A DNA stretch of 64,000 nucleotides from Ctenosaura bakeri (GCA_948474755.1 CAOLHI010001020.1:124001-188000), one strand, 5' to 3'. Shown: positions 25,401 to 39,249, counted from the first letter of the stretch. Numbers and translations are program-made. Notes: a model not told the origin generated them from the sequence alone.

Positions 25401-27160
25401 TTCACATCATATCACCATTGTGACATGGTGAAGTTGCCCACATCTGGTCTATACAAAGGAATTAATGAACACAGATGAACCCTAGAAAGAGCTATATTCA
25501 AAGTCCTCCTAGAACTAACTTTCAGGTAGCAATTCTTAAACAAAACTTGAAATGCAGACTTTACCATAGGGATGGGAAAAGTCCAGCCAAAGGGCTGCAT
25601 ACTACTCCTCAAGGCAGTTTTTCCCACCCTCAAAATCCCCCAAGCTCCTTTCTATTCTCTTTTTCAAAAATGTCTTTCTTTTTTTAAAAAGCTACATTTT
25701 CTTTCAATGCCAGCTAGGGAGTATATCCATATCCTACCACCTGTCATGGCCTGCTTCCAGAACATGGACTCTGACTCTAGAGTTAGAAACAGGATACATG
25801 CCAGGACCTGCTGAGCAGGAGGAGGTTACAATGTCAAAAACAGAACAGGGTGCAGTGCCAGCTCCAGCAGAGTCGTGCCCCTTCAGAAACAGAAGACAAC
25901 TTACCTATATCCACCTTTGCCAAGTATAGACAGCAAAAAAAGAACCTGCACCAATCTCAAGAGATTTACAGAAGACAGCAGTTAGTTAAGCAACAGCTGC
26001 GTTAAGCTCCTGACCTATATAGGAACTACCCTTCCCCTCCAGGAGTTGTCAGAGCTTATCTGACCTTCCTGGCTGCTGGTTATATTCCTGACCTCCATAC
26101 CTGATCTTGGATTGTATTGACTTGATTTTGGACTCATTTGTTTTGCCTTGGATTCTGTTGGACTTTATTCATGACCTTGCACTTACTGAATAAAAGTAAG
26201 TAACAAGCCATCAGTTGGTTTGTTTATCAGCTGTGCTGCCCTGACCTATATAGGACACCACTCCATTTTCATCAATTGGACTTGTTAATGACCAGAGAAC
26301 ACAACTGGGGTCATCCTGGTCAAAGAATGTGTTTAGGGTAATGCTGGCTAGGGTCATGAAAGTTCACATAGGATTATGCAGAAACCCCAGCAGTGATGGG
26401 TTTGTGCCAATTCCTTTACTGCTTCAGGCTCTTGGCAGTTTTTGAATACAGTAAAAGATGAACTGCCTAGACTGGTGAACAATCAGAGACCATCCTTTGA
26501 TCTCACCCTATAGAGATCTTCCCTGTCCCAGGACCCAGACAGGAACCTTCCCAACAGCCACATCCTAGAGACATGAGAGTAACAGTACTTACAGCAGCCA
26601 GTGTAGGTGAGAATCCAGGATTCTGGCAGCATTTATATAATAAGAAGGATTCATTAATTAGGCCCACAGCTGGGTAAGACTGAGCCTATATAACAAGAGG
26701 CCAGAATGAGAGGAAGCTTTTGTAGCCAACCGATCATATTGGCAGATACTTGGCTTACTCCTGAATTCCTTGCTCACCTTCTAGAACCCTTGACCACCTG
26801 GACTACAGATTTTGCCACTGACACTCTCTCTCTGGACTTATGGTAAACTTAAGTGTCTGTCTAAACCTACTGAGAACTCAGACTGCACAACGACTAAGAC
26901 AAACTTTACCTGCTAGCTCCTGATAACAGCTTGATTAAACAGCTGGAAACCTTGGTTGGCTGCCAGCACAAGATACCGATACATCCTATCTGACCAAACA
27001 TTAAGAAACTGTCATGAACCCCATCAATGTTTTGTCACTCCAGAGTTAAAGCAATCAACCTATTCTCTATGCCTTTGTCAATCCTGCAGGAAAGCCATTA
27101 CAATTTTGTCAGTGCACTCCTTCAGGATGTCAAATAGGATATAAAAACCCTTGCTTCAAT

Positions 27161-27890
27161 CAGTGATGTATTTAAGTCTTTTACTCCAAGTCTCTCAAGT
27201 CGGGTCTCAAGTCCTTGAAGAGACTTTCAAGTCAAGTCTCAAGTCTGGAAGCCAACTTTATACCCCAACCAAAATTCCAGAATTATTGGAGACAGTGAAA
27301 TAAATTCAGTTTTAACAATTTAAGCAGAGTCGGCTCTCCACATTTGCAATTTTGCCACCTGCAGCTTCAGAAGTAGGGAATAGGATCCTATCTTACTCCC
27401 TATTACTGAAGATTCAAAAGCTTTAGAAGGAAGGATCCTTCTTCCTTAAGCCTGTTGCCTAACACATTTGCTGTTCCCCTCTGAGAAATGCACCCTGCAC
27501 TCTGGGGGGCGAGTCTTGTCTTTTGTTCTTAGGAAATGTTTTAGAAGGCTCCTCCGATATGCAGTGGGAACAGGCTGCTGAGCAGACCTCAAGCCCATTG
27601 CCTAACCTGTTTGCTGTTCCCCTCTAAGAAATGCTCCCACACTTTGGGCTTGAGAGAGATTGTCATGTGACTAGTAGGCAAAAAGAGATAGAGGCGTTGT
27701 TCAAAATCATAAGGTTTCTGGATGAAGGCATTATGTTACTGAACGAAGGGCATCAAGTCAGTCATTAACGATATACAAATCTTGAGTCGAGTCAGTGCAT
27801 CGTTTATACTGAATCGAGTCCGAGTTGAGTCACTGAAGCGACTTAAGTCTGACTTGAGTCCGAGTCTATCGACTCGAGTCTACATCACTG
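27161..27890 (+). mobile_element. hAT-type non-autonomous element with GACTTGAGTC-type subterminal repeats, copy 1
   Basis: The ends CAGTGATGTATTTAAGTC and GAGTCTACATCACTG are inverted to each other. They are flanked by 8-bp repeats GCTTCAAT (27153-27160) and GCTTCAAC (27891-27898), one mismatch. Both subterminal zones are packed with near-palindromic units such as GACTCGAGTC and GACTTGAGTC. No transposase is present. Confidence 0.85.
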
Positions 27891-29007
27891 GCTTCAACTC
27901 CAGCCAATCATGGGCCATAGTGCCCCAGACTACTGTTTCTCCATGCTATCCTCAGATACTGTCTGAGTCCCTCCACTGTGACCTCCTCCTTCAAGACTGG
28001 TAACTATCACTTCTTCCACCCTAATCTCTCTCTATCCAATCCTCGCCTCACTTTCCAATAGCCTTGTATAGTTCTTAAGAGTGTCTGATTTCTCAAATGT
28101 TTGTGAATTCAAATAAATTTTTTTGTTTAATTTTATATCCAGAGTCATCTCTACAGTTGGTACTGGTATATGTAAATGGAAAGATCCTGCTGTTGCCCTC
28201 CTCTTGCAAGCCTACTTTGAGCTACTCCCCAAATTCTAAGGAGACACTGGCATTATGGTTGGATGCCAACATCCTCCACCTCTTAGGATAATGGGCATGT
28301 GGGAATTTTGCCATGTTTTGGTCTCTCCAACCCTTTTCAGAACCAGGAAGTTACCTCTAGTTTGCTTCCTGGTTTAAAAAAGGCCTCTCTTAGATCTCAA
28401 ATAGCTGGATGAGAAGAAACATGATGAAAATGCCCAAATCCCCTAGAGGAAAGTGGGGAGTATTTTGAGGTTTTTTTTTTAAATCTCCCCAAAAGTAAAA
28501 TATAAACTAAAATAAATCTGGGGCAGGTGGGACTACAGTAAAGCCCTTCCAAGTCCCACAAGAGCCAATGCAATCCTTCAATCCTCCACATCTGTCCTCT
28601 CTGCTCTAACACTTAAAAAGCTGAATTACAGCTTATCAAGAATTTCAGGTCTATCACTTGTAGTGTGAATCAAGCTAAAGGGTTTCTACTTCACAATGAG
28701 TGTTAACTAATTTACCAACAGACTTGTAAACTATCCTGCAAAAGTGATTAGGCTACAAAAAATTTACTGTACTAGCCTGCTGAGGCTGGCAGAGGAAGGG
28801 CACCTCTGTTTCTCCGGGAGCTACCAAATGCATTTCTCTGCTGGTCACAGAAGAGAGATGGTGGGGCCCAGCTCTCCCACAACCAAGCCTGCTCATTTGC
28901 CCGCACAGAATTCTATGCCTTCACCCACATGAAGTTCTGTCTTGCCTATGACTACTAGGCTAGTGGTAAAATACAAAGCTGTATTACCAATGCAAAGATC
29001 CTTGTTC

Positions 29008-29080
29008 TATAAATTGTCATTTTCTCTATTATTTAAACTGTAAATTTTATAAATTGTCATTTTCTCTATTATTTAAACTA
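29008..29080. repeat. Tandem duplication of 40 bp
   Basis: TATAAATTGTCATTTTCTCT and ATTATTTAAACT occur twice in a row with a period of 40 bp (29008-29047 and from 29048). Confidence 0.9.
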
Positions 29081-29377
29081 TAATGTATTTTTGTGTCTTT
29101 ACCTTTTGCACACTTTGACTTTACTTCTTACAGTTCTCCTACACCTGATTTTAACTGAATTGCAGCTCTCATCATTCCTAGCCAATGGTCATGTTCATAG
29201 AGACTGATAAAAGTTGGAGTTTCTCACCACTAGTAGGCATCCATACGTATGTGTATGTGCCTTCAAGTTGCCTGCTGATCTGTAGTGACATCATGAATTT
29301 TATAGGGTAGTTTCCCGTCACCTTCCTCTAAAATATAGTCTAAAGAACCTGGTATTTGGCAGTCTTCCTGCCAAGTG

Positions 29378-29867
29378 CAGTCAGCCCTCCACATTCACAG
29401 GTTCAACTTTCATGGATTTGATTATTTGCAGCCTTCTTCAACCACTGCCCCCACCATCTCAGGTGGTTCTTTTCCAGGGGAACCTTCCCTCTTGGCATCT
29501 CTGATCAGGCTGCACTGCTCTTCTAAAAACCTGCCTCTGCTCCTTCTCTTCCTCCTCCTCCAGCTGCTGCCTAGCCTGCTAAGCACGGCTCGCAGCCTGA
29601 TTTCTCAGCACCACAAACCCTCTCTCAATTCCCTACCAACCCAAGGAAGGAGACAGCTGAGAGAGAGGAAGTACAGGGTCACCATCCCAATCCACTCCCT
29701 TTCCCCTCTCCTTTCCCTGATGGGGTTTGGACCCTGGTTGCTCATTTTCCCTACCATGTCTTGGCCCCCCTCCCACAGACATCCTCACACATTTTGATAT
29801 TGCGTAATTTTCCCACTTTTGCAGGAATCCTGAGCCCTTAACCCTAGCAAATGTGGAGGGCCAACTG
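29378..29867. mobile_element. Pogo/Tigger-like element, third copy
   Basis: The left end CAGTCAGCCCTCCACATTCA and right end (GCAAATGTGGAGGGCCAACT + G, then TA) match the family at 12495. There is no transposase frame. Confidence 0.8.
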
Positions 29868-30574
29868 TACCAACCAGGACTGTCTCTGCATAAGTTCCAA
29901 AATCAGACTGGTCTTCAGGGTACTTAATCTGTTCCTATATTTATATATTTCCAACCTAAGATAATATTTCATGGTACCGATGAAATTGATTCAGATTGAT
30001 GAAAATGTTTACTTTAAGTTTGTTAGTCTTTAAAGCAGCATAAGATTTTGTCATTTTGTCAGTTTATCTACACAAGGACAGCACTTACTTTTCTGATATT
30101 TTTAGCCAGCTCTCTGCTAACTGTGATAAAATAAAATTTCCATTTCTGAAGCAATCCCAAAACAAGATATTCATTCTGAAGAGTCTAATTTATACTATTG
30201 GAGCATATTTTGGAGCTCAGTGCTTAATACATTTCTTTTTATAAAGACAAATTATATTTATCTTCTTCTGACACAAGAAATGGAGACAATTTCTCATGAG
30301 AACAGAAAAGTCACTGTATAAGACATGAACAAAAATCTGCCCAAAACTGGCAACTTCTGCCACAGTTCTCAGAAGGACTGACCTTTGTGGTAAGTCAGAG
30401 AGGAGACAGGCTGGCTAACTCTAAATTGTGTGTTGCCATACCATACTGGCTAAAGTTTAGACAGGCTTTATGTTAATCCAGAACTGATGAAGTGTGGAAC
30501 AGCACATAAAAGTACAACTGTAATGTCAACTTGGGAGGGGGAGAGAAGGACTCTAGCAGTACCTTTAAGACTGA

Positions 30575-31960
30575 CTGATCTATTTATTTTATATTGAATT
30601 TTATTTATTTTAAATTCAATTTTAGCCATACATTGATTGCAATTGCAATTATCCACTCCCCTACTTTCCCTGTCCCTGTTACAAGAAATTTCAGTGATCA
30701 GTCACAATATACATAATAAAATCAGATAGAGTTCATATTCTGTTGTTCCACAACTTTAGATGGGATGATGGTAGATCTTGTATAGAGGGACAATTAGACC
30801 AGACAGTTCCACAAAGGTGTCCTTTTATTTCCCTTATGTCTAGCTGAGCATAGGAGGTTAATTTTTCTGCAAAAGGAACCCACCAGAGTCTATCTAACCA
30901 CCTCCCAACTGAAAGACTCTTCACTGATTTCTATGCTTTTTATACCTCCACTTGAGCAGCACCTCATATTATAGATACTAATTGCTTGCATGGTAAATCT
31001 ATTATTACCTGCATCAAAAATCAGCGAAAATTTTTTAAAAACTTGCAACTGTCTATTCTGCCTTAACATTTGATTGATGTAGGAAAGGATTTTATTGCAA
31101 AATTGGAGCACTTTAGGACAATGAATCCACATATGTGCTAGGAACCATTTCCCCCCTACAACCTCTCCAGCATGTATCCAACAAAGCTTTATTAATATGA
31201 TGCAATTTAACTGGATACAGATGCCACCTGCATGCAGATTTTACAACATTATGCTTAGAGAGGGTGGAAATTCATCTATATGGGGAAGCTGACCAAATGG
31301 TGTGTCAAGCTTTATCTAAGACCCTGGTTTTAAAATTTGCCTCCTAAACTATTTTCAAACCTTTAATTTGCCCAAATGCTTTCTCAGTTAAAAGTTTATA
31401 AATAAATGAAATCAGACTAGCTGAACTATAGGGTGAAGAAGCACATTTCTGTTCAAATTTTGTAACCAGGCTTGGAGATCCTTCAGTTCTAAACATCCAA
31501 TTGGCAAACAAAGTGGCCTAAAGTGGATGAAGCCAATGTATACTTCTTTTGTCTATTCTTTCAGATGTGCTCTTTCTGAACGGGCTTGTCCCTATAGAAC
31601 AGATGTCAGAGTCTAAGGAGTCCCATTTGTCTCCAGACTTTAAACTGCTGAGGTTTATCACAGTGTTATAATTAGAGGAACAGAGGCAATACTGAAGGGG
31701 TCAATGTGTTTGAATACTTGTGCCAGCTTCATAGCATGATGATGATGATGATGATGATTAATATTCTTGTTGGGCATCAGTAGAGATGTCCAAAACAGGA
31801 AAAGGATTTTAGGGAGAATTTGAGCTTTAGCAACTGCCCAGCAGAGAAGTAACTGGAGTTTGGACCAATCCTTCTATTTCTGCTTAAAGTATGTAAACAG
31901 TGGTTTATAGTTTCTTGAGATTAAGTGATTTACATTCATGGTGATTACAGCACAATCTCA
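30575..31960 (-). mobile_element. L1-type LINE 3' remnant, degraded
   Basis: Minus-strand translation between about 30890 and 31140 reads FLAHMWIHCPKVLQFCNKIL and SYINQMLRQNRQLQVFKKFS, resembling the C-terminus of lizard L1 ORF2 (HMWW-C-K pattern). Numerous stops and an AT-rich tail toward 30.58 kb fit a 3' end. The upper boundary is a guess. Confidence 0.5.
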
Positions 31961-32473
31961 TCAATACTACTAATCCTACAAGAAATAGGAAAACCACTCT
32001 GTCATATTTTGGGGGATCCTTGAACTATATTCACAGTGTTCTCCAAGAAGCTCTACCTAGCATTTACTCAGGAACGGTATGAGGGAGCTACAGTGACACC
32101 AATAATCTATATTAAGAGGACTAAGTTACTGCCAAATAAGAGTAAGAACCAACTAGCAATGACACACTAAACCATTGGAGAATATGCAGCCTTCTGGCCA
32201 GAAAACAACTGTCCTTCCAAAGGAGGCATAACAGCTTTAATTTACCTTAATAGGTAAGCAGATGAAACCCCTAGAAATGACAACCTCCTATCTAGGCTGG
32301 TAGATCTATACACATCTAAGCCCAGACACTCGCTCCTCTTCCCCAATATCAACCCAGACAACACTATGTAGGAATCAAAGCAATGAACTGAAGATTTATT
32401 TGGTTTCAATATTCATTTTAACTGACTGAAGGACATGAACTGCTTCCCACACACAGGGCTACTTCCACACTAG

Positions 32474-32905
32474 GGCCCTTTTTGCACGGCATTTGTCATG
32501 CAAAAGTGCCTCTGGAGCGTCACACGATTGCGAGGAGCGTTTCAGACGATGTCCTTGCAATCACACAACACTGCCGGGGCCAGCAAGCGCCGATCACACA
32601 CTATTTCATTTTCATCTTGTAGCCGAAAATGGTGCGCGATCGCGCATCACTCCAGGGCCCTGTGCGCACTTACCGTGCATGCTGAGCCTCTGGAGCAGCG
32701 GCGCTCGCACTTCCTCCCCCAGTGCAGCCTGGGAAAATGCCTGGCTGCACTGCGGAAAGAAGAGGTGAAGCTTTTATGTTGCCTGCCAGCCGGCAGGCAG
32801 CAACTGCAGAGCCAAAGCAGTGGGGATGCGAGAGCCTTTCGCAAGAGGCTGCTCGCGTGATCCTTGCACCCCAGCACCAAGAAAAGGTAAGTTGCGGAAA
32901 GGGCC
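32474..32905. mobile_element. GC-rich non-autonomous element, possibly PIF/Harbinger-like
   Basis: The inverted ends GGCCCTTTTTGCAC and GTTGCGGAAAGGGCC are each followed by TAG (32471-32473, 32906-32908). This could be a 3-bp target duplication of the Harbinger type. The interior is CpG-rich with a palindromic core. The open frames here are by-products of GC content. Confidence 0.5.
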
Positions 32906-33028
32906 TAGCTATGCTGTTTAATGTAGAATAAACATGTCTTATTCACACACATTTTATAGTGGGTTGAGGCAAGCAGCTATTTTCTCTGTATGAGTAGGTC
33001 AGTGATACTCCCCCAATTTGATCACTGA

Positions 33029-33187
33029 GGCCATTTCCACACCAGACTGTTATAGCGCTATTATTCCACTTTCAACATGCTATGGAATCCTAGGGTTTGC
33101 AGTTCCTCCCAAAACTGCAAACCCCAGGATTCCAAAGGATTTGAAAGTGGAATAATAGCGCTATAACAGTCTAGTGCAGAAATAGCC
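33029..33187. repeat. Palindromic MITE, good copy
   Basis: GGCCATTTCCACACCAGACT and GTTATAGCGCTATTATTCCA on the left are mirrored by TGGAATAATAGCGCTATAAC and AGTCTAGTGCAGAAATAGCC on the right. The centre is GCAGTTCCTCCCAAAACTGC. It is essentially all hairpin, with no reading frame. Confidence 0.8.
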
Positions 33188-34291
33188 GGAAACAAGAACA
33201 GTGCTATGCCTTTACTGGTCAGGACAGAACCAGGCTTTTATTTCTGAAATAGCATGGCTTTAATAGCATCAGAGTGCACTTTCCTTGATCAGAAGGGTTT
33301 AAACCATCTATTTGCAAGGCTGATTTTCTTGAGCAAAGCAAAACGCTGGAAGACAGCAAGTAAATTGTGCTGTTAGTACAACATCTCCATCAATATAAAA
33401 TACTATGAGCTATAAGTTAAAACTAAAGAAAATTTAGTTGGAAAGGTATTTGTTATATGCTACATTTACAACCCATGTGCTATTGTCTTTAGTTCCAGGG
33501 ACGGGTTACAGCATATATTTAAATAATCAACTTCAGTTATGAAACAGTGAAAAATTGTCTTCCAGCATCTTTGCACTGGCAAGAACATAGTGGAATCATG
33601 ACAACAACAACAACAACAAAAAGTCTATCTTGGCTTATGATCAGTTAATTGGCTCACTTTACAGCCCTCAGTCAACAACTCCTGCTAATGCACAGTATGT
33701 TTTCAAACACAAAAGCACACTGTTTATCCATTAAACAACAGTTCTGATACTACCTGTCAGTGCAATTAATTAAACCTAACTATTTATTATGTTTCAATGT
33801 TTCAGTTACAATCAAAGATACTCTGAACCAGTCATTTCAACAGCCTTAAAAAAAGCCTTTGTTGTTGTTCCATGCATCCCATGAATAATTTAGAACTGTA
33901 CTACCACACATACATTTGGCAAGAGGCTTTTTTAAAAAAAAATATGGGGAGGAACATGAAACAATAATACTTAGTATTAGTAATTAATGTTACTGTTCTA
34001 TTGTACTCCTGCTGGGTGATCTTGGTTTAATAACTCAATGAGAGATGTGTAGAGTGGGATTGTGAGAAAGTTCCAGCAGACGTTCAACTTTTTGGACATT
34101 CAAGTTTCAAAAACATATTTTACAAGCATGTGATAAGAGGGAGATCAGATCCATCAGACCTTGTGTGCATCTCTTGCTCTACACAAACCATACACCAAGC
34201 AGACTAGCAGAAATCACCTTGTAGGAGATTGCTTTAATGTGATATCATCTTTACTGATTTTAAAGAGAGAGGAGTCATACATGGGTACTGG

Positions 34292-35676
34292 CAGGAATGT
34301 AGACTCGAGTCAAGTGACTTGGACTGAAGTTGGACTTAAGTCACTTCAGTGACTCGACTCAGACTCGACTTGGCAATAAATGATGCACTGACTCAGCTCG
34401 ACTGGAGACTTGTACATTTTTAGTGACTGACATGCTGGCTTTGGTTCAGTAAAATAAGACATTAATCCAGAAACCTTGAATTTTTTTTTTAACTTTTAAA
34501 AAAATTTATTGTATAAAATATATCTATTGTATTAAAAATATTGACCCACTCCCCATTTAACCAGACATATACAAAGTAAATCACTAACAAAGAAAGAAAA
34601 ATAGTTTACAACAACAATGAAATGGTGATTATAAAACATATTAAGGAGGAAGGTTGGACTGGATGGCCCACGTGGTTTCTTCTAGCTGTATGATTCTAGT
34701 CAATTCACACACCAAACACAAGGCTGCTGATAACCATTATCAGAGTAATAACCTAAATAATTTTCTGGCGTTCTGTTAAAATGTTACTCAACCATCAGTG
34801 TCGGTCAGGTTACTTAACTGCAGATCTGGGCAATGAAGAAGATTCAATGCTAAACTGGTTCTCAACCTTTGGCCTTCACCAGGTTTTGGACTTCCACTCC
34901 CAGAATCCTTTGCTGTTGACCAAGCTGGCTGGGACTTTTGAGTTTTGAAGTAACATCTCAAGGACAAGAATTTGAGACCCATTGCTCTTATGACAACCTC
35001 CTCCAAACCAGTGCCCTTCCAATGTGTTGGGACTTCAGCTCCCACCACTACCACCGAAACCTTGAAATTTTGAACAATGCTTCCATCTCTTTTTGCCTAC
35101 TGGTCACATGATAATCTGTCTCAAGCCCAAAGTGCGGGCGCAGTTCTCAAAGGGAAGCAGCAAATGGGTTAGGCAATGGGCTTGAGGTCTGCTCAGCAGC
35201 CTGTGCTGCTGCATATCAGAGGGGCCTCTAAAATTTTACCTAAGAGCAGAAGACAGGCTCAACCCCAGAGTGCAGGGCGCATTACTCAGAGGGGAATAGC
35301 AAAGGTGTTAGGCAACAGGCTTGAGGCGGAAGGAGCCTTCCTTCTAAAGCTTTTGAAGCTTCAGTCATGGGGAGTAAGAAGTATCCTATTCCTTACTTCT
35401 GAAAAATCCTTCAGCTTCTGAAATGGGAAGTAAGAAAGATCCTATTCCCCACATGTGAAGCTGCAGATGGCAAAGTCACAAATGTGGAGGGGCAACTCTG
35501 CTTAAACTGTTAAAACTGACTTTATTCAACTCTATCCAAAAATTCTGGAATATAGTCTGGGGAATAAAATTGGCTCCCAGACTTGAGACTTTACTTGAAA
35601 GTATCTTCAAGGACTTGAGACTCAAAAGTAGAGACTTGACTTAAGACTTGGAGTAAAAGATTTAAATACATCACTA
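34292..35676 (+). mobile_element. hAT-type element with GACTTGAGTC-type repeats, copy 2 (interrupted)
   Basis: The left end CAGGAATGTAGACTCGAGTC and right end TTTAAATACATCACTA are flanked by perfect 8-bp repeats GGTACTGG (34284-34291 and 35677-35684). Its sequence is collinear with copies at 27161 and 56116, except for a 575-bp insertion at 34481-35055. Confidence 0.87.
34481..35055 (-). mobile_element. Retroelement insertion inside hAT copy 2
   Basis: The insert is bounded by an 11-bp duplication GAAACCTTGAA (34470-34480 and 35056-35066) and starts with an 11-base T run, i.e. a poly-A tail on the minus strand. Target duplication plus tail indicates L1-type retrotransposition. It includes a CR1-like terminus at about 34640-34698 (GGTTGGACTGGATGGCCC) and a segment resembling a common lizard hAT fragment (34850-35045). 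Confidence 0.75.
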
Positions 35677-36552
35677 GGTACTGGAACATATTTCGGACTT
35701 AAATCTACTTCCCCACCATGTTTTGCTCAGTCTCTCCCTCACACATAAACAGTAACAAATCATGTACATTCAGATATTAACTGACAACATTCAGTTATTG
35801 AAGACGAACAAAAAGCTGGTGGATAAAATATTAATGATATTTGTGTGTTCTACAAAGAATGCTAATACACTTTAAAAATCATCTTCAGAAGCACTGATCC
35901 TTCAGCCAAGAACTCAAAATGCTGCACAGGGGGTTCAGAATTCAAAGACATGGTTCTACCCTGAGCAGACACTCTGGCTGCCCTGCAAGGAGGGGGAGGG
36001 TAACTAGACACTAATTTCCTTTCTCTTAAACTGCAATAAATGTGTTTGCCAAATGGGAAAGCACATGAAACAGCTGGGAGAAGTGATCAGACGTGGAAAT
36101 AGCACCAGCATGATGATATTTGACTGTTCTCTATTCACCAGAACCAGGTAAACTGGTGGAGCTTATATACAGCTGCCTGGTAATAGGCAATCTGAGGAAC
36201 AACAAGAATAAACAAACTGAAGTCCAGTCTAGACATGAAATGGTTATTAGTGGTGGGAAGCTTGACTGATCCAGAAGGTGGAAGTTGCCCTGTGTGATTT
36301 GATGGGTTTTTGCTTCTACTGAATAGGCAAGATGAGCAACCTGGCAGTTCTCTTTACCCTGGAGCACCAGGTGCCACTTGTACCTCTTACAATCTTAGTT
36401 TGATGTGCCAGCTCAGACTAGTCCTGCAGAAAGATGACTTGCCCCTGGAGATATCTGCTCTTAAGATTTCTATTTTGAGTTTCCCTTCAACACTTTGGAA
36501 GCTTCTGTTAGATTAGTTTGGAACACAAAAGCAAACCATATGGAACATATAG

Positions 36553-36865
36553 CATTGGTACAGAATCATAGAACTGGAAGAGACCCTATAGGCCACCAGG
36601 TCCAACCCCTTCTCAATGCAAGATCTCCAGCTAGAACATCCCCAACAGTAATTGCCCAGCCTCTTTTTGAAGACCTCCAGAGAAAGAAACCTTACCACTT
36701 CTCAGGCAATTAGTTCCATAGTTGAACCCCTCTCACTGTCAAGAGGTTCCTTCTAATGTTCAATCTAAATCTACCCTTCTGTAAGTTAAAACCATCAGAC
36801 TTTCTTCTACCCTCTGAGGCAACAGAGAATAAGCTTGAACTTTCCTCTCTGTGGTAGCCTTGAGG
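36553..36865 (-). mobile_element. CR1 LINE 3' fragment
   Basis: On the plus strand it begins TTGGAAGAGACC-like (CATAGAACTGGAAGAGACCC) and continues AGGCCACCAGGTCCAACCCC, then TTTTTGAAGACCTCCAGAGA. This is the standard CR1 3' end read in reverse. It is degraded. Confidence 0.8.
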
Positions 36866-37456
36866 TATTTAAGATAAAGACATGGTAGTGAAAGAATTCA
36901 ATTAACTTGCAATTTGTTTCCACAAACAATTCAAAATGCTCATTTTAGGAGCAGACTGCCTACACACTAAGGTTATTAGAGGAAGAGAAACCATGTTTCT
37001 ATGAAGTTAAGACTGTTGTGGACAAGAAAGAGAGTTGGCCCAGTGCAATGTTTATGTTATGGAACCCTGTCCCCAGTGAAGTTAGTAGAAAGACACTTTT
37101 ATCTCAGCAAGCTAACAGAGTTAAAACCAAGATTAGGTTTTAACTGTTGTATCAGCTACTGCTCTAAGTATTGCAGGCAGTTATATTGTTTAGTGTGTGA
37201 TATGAAATTATAATGTTTCATGTGTTTTAAACATTTTTGGTTTGGGTTTTTCATCTGCTATAGGCTGCCCCCACATGGAGTGTAAATCCCAAAACAGAAC
37301 AGACAAATAAAATTGTGGTTTTCCCCTCTAAAAGCATATGACAATTCTAAAAAAAAAAAAAAAAGGACCAACACAAAGTCATGTTAAAAAGTGAATGAAA
37401 AACTATCCTTTTCATGATTGATCGTATAAAATTCTGTGCCTGGATATTAAGATATA

Positions 37457-37868
37457 CAGTTGGCCCTCCACATTTGCTAGGGTTAGGGGTGCAAGATCCT
37501 AGCAAAAGTAGAAAAATGACAAATACCAAAATATGCATGGATGTCCATGGCACAGGAGTCGAGGCATGGCAGGAAGAATGGGCACTCAGAATCCAAATGA
37601 AATCAAGGAAAGGAGAGGGAAAGGGGGTGAGTTGTCATAGTAGCCCTATGCTTCCTTTCTCCTGCCCATCATCCTAAGGTAGCAGCTGGTGAAGGAGGAG
37701 GAAGACCAGAAGCAGGTTTTCAAAAGGCCGCATGATCTGATCAGAGCAACTAAGAGGGAAAGTTGCCCCAGAAAAGAAGCGCCTGAGGTGAAGAGAGGCA
37801 GGGAATGAAGAAACTTGTGAACAATCAAATTCATGAAAGTCAAACTTGCAAATGTAAAGGGCCAACTG
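37457..37868. mobile_element. Pogo/Tigger-like element, fourth copy
   Basis: The left end CAGTTGGCCCTCCACATTTG is preceded by TA; the right end is GCAAATGTAAAGGGCCAACT + G, followed by AA (a decayed TA). The interior matches the copy at 14668. Confidence 0.8.
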
Positions 37869-39249
37869 AACTGTGTCATCTTGCCATTCTCCTCTAGCAC
37901 AGCATTTCCATTAAAAAGAGCTGACTTCCAAGAGAAACAGAGAAAGCTGCTGTACACTAATGGAGAATGCTGGGATTCCTCTCACACTGTCTGTGTATCT
38001 TCCTGCTCTTAAGAAATTGTTCTGGAATGAAAGATGACAGCAAGCTGACCTGTATATTAGAACAAGTCATCAGTAAGCTCCTCAGTTTGCTGCAGAAATT
38101 ACAAAAAAGGAAGTTGGTAAGTTTGTGCCACATTTACACAGAATAGTCTCTCGTCGACAATAAAGAGCAATTTGAACAAAAACAGAAGCCACCTGAGTAG
38201 AAAGGAAATCAAAGCACCCCAGGTGCTGACTGCACTGAAATCAATGCAGTTTGCCTCCCCTTCGTGATTATGGGATCTAATACGATCACCAAGCAAAATA
38301 TTTTAATGATTTATTCTGTCCATTCATGCCCCCAGGTTGTAACCTCTGTGTCATTTAAATTGTTCACCATTATTTTCATTTTTAAAAAATGCACTGAACC
38401 ACTACTTGGACAAAGGGCTGTTGTAAACAGACAATCACTCCAAAATCATTAGAGTTCCCATTTTACAGAACCGAAGCTGGGAGGAAGTGACTTTCCCATG
38501 GCAACCAAGAAAGACAGGGAAATGAATTCAGCCTGCAATCCACTCACCAATGCAGGCACCAAAAAAGATGTTTGGTCAAAAGTACCCCACATTGAAAATG
38601 CTTGATCACAGGCTGCAACCCTCCTTAACAGAAAAGATGTTTATTCACACATCTCGATACACGGCAGCCACAGCAAAACCTGCGTGTGTGTGTCTTGGCT
38701 CCCAAATCACAGTAAGCTTGTTGTGAAGGCAAGCACAAATGCAATTTTCTGAGTCAGGATCTAAAACATGACAGTGACATGACTTTTTTTAAAAAAAAAT
38801 GTTGAACCGTGTAACATCATGTCCAAGTCCAGCCATCATGGCCCGTGCATGCAGCACAGAGAGTATCCAAATCTGACCACTGTGCTAACATTTCACAAGC
38901 ACACTCAGCAATCTGGTTTAGAAATGACCCAGCCACAAGTACTCTGCTATGATTTTCAGACCAAGTATGACATGTATGATAATACTTTAAACTTCTACAC
39001 TTGGTACAGGGCCAAAACAGACAGGAAAAATGTGCTTACTCATGTAAACGTTCTTTGCTAGTTCTGCCAACTACAAAGCGTATCTGCCACACGATCCCAT
39101 TCGTTACAATGCCAGCAGGACATGGGTATAGTTGGCTAACTCTGCCCGCGCAGTCCAGCACGTGCATTAAAACCGGGCTTCTGCAGAACACACACAGAGT
39201 CAAAATCGACAGTCCATTTTGGTTCCGGCAACCACCACGAGCAGAACTC

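Noticed and set aside
26000..27150. Possible LTR with TATATAA and AATAAAA motifs
   Set aside because: I could not define TG/CA ends, a second LTR, a primer-binding site or target duplication, so it is only mentioned in the intron entry.
27780..27890. Regularly spaced GACTCGAGTC-like repeats that might suggest a CRISPR-like or satellite array
   Set aside because: They are subterminal repeats of a hAT element with 8-bp target duplications. Spacers are not unique and the genome is eukaryotic.
32493..32931. Overlapping frames of 70-120 codons on both strands
   Set aside because: They are GC-driven frames within a non-autonomous DNA element; no protein similarity is recognisable.
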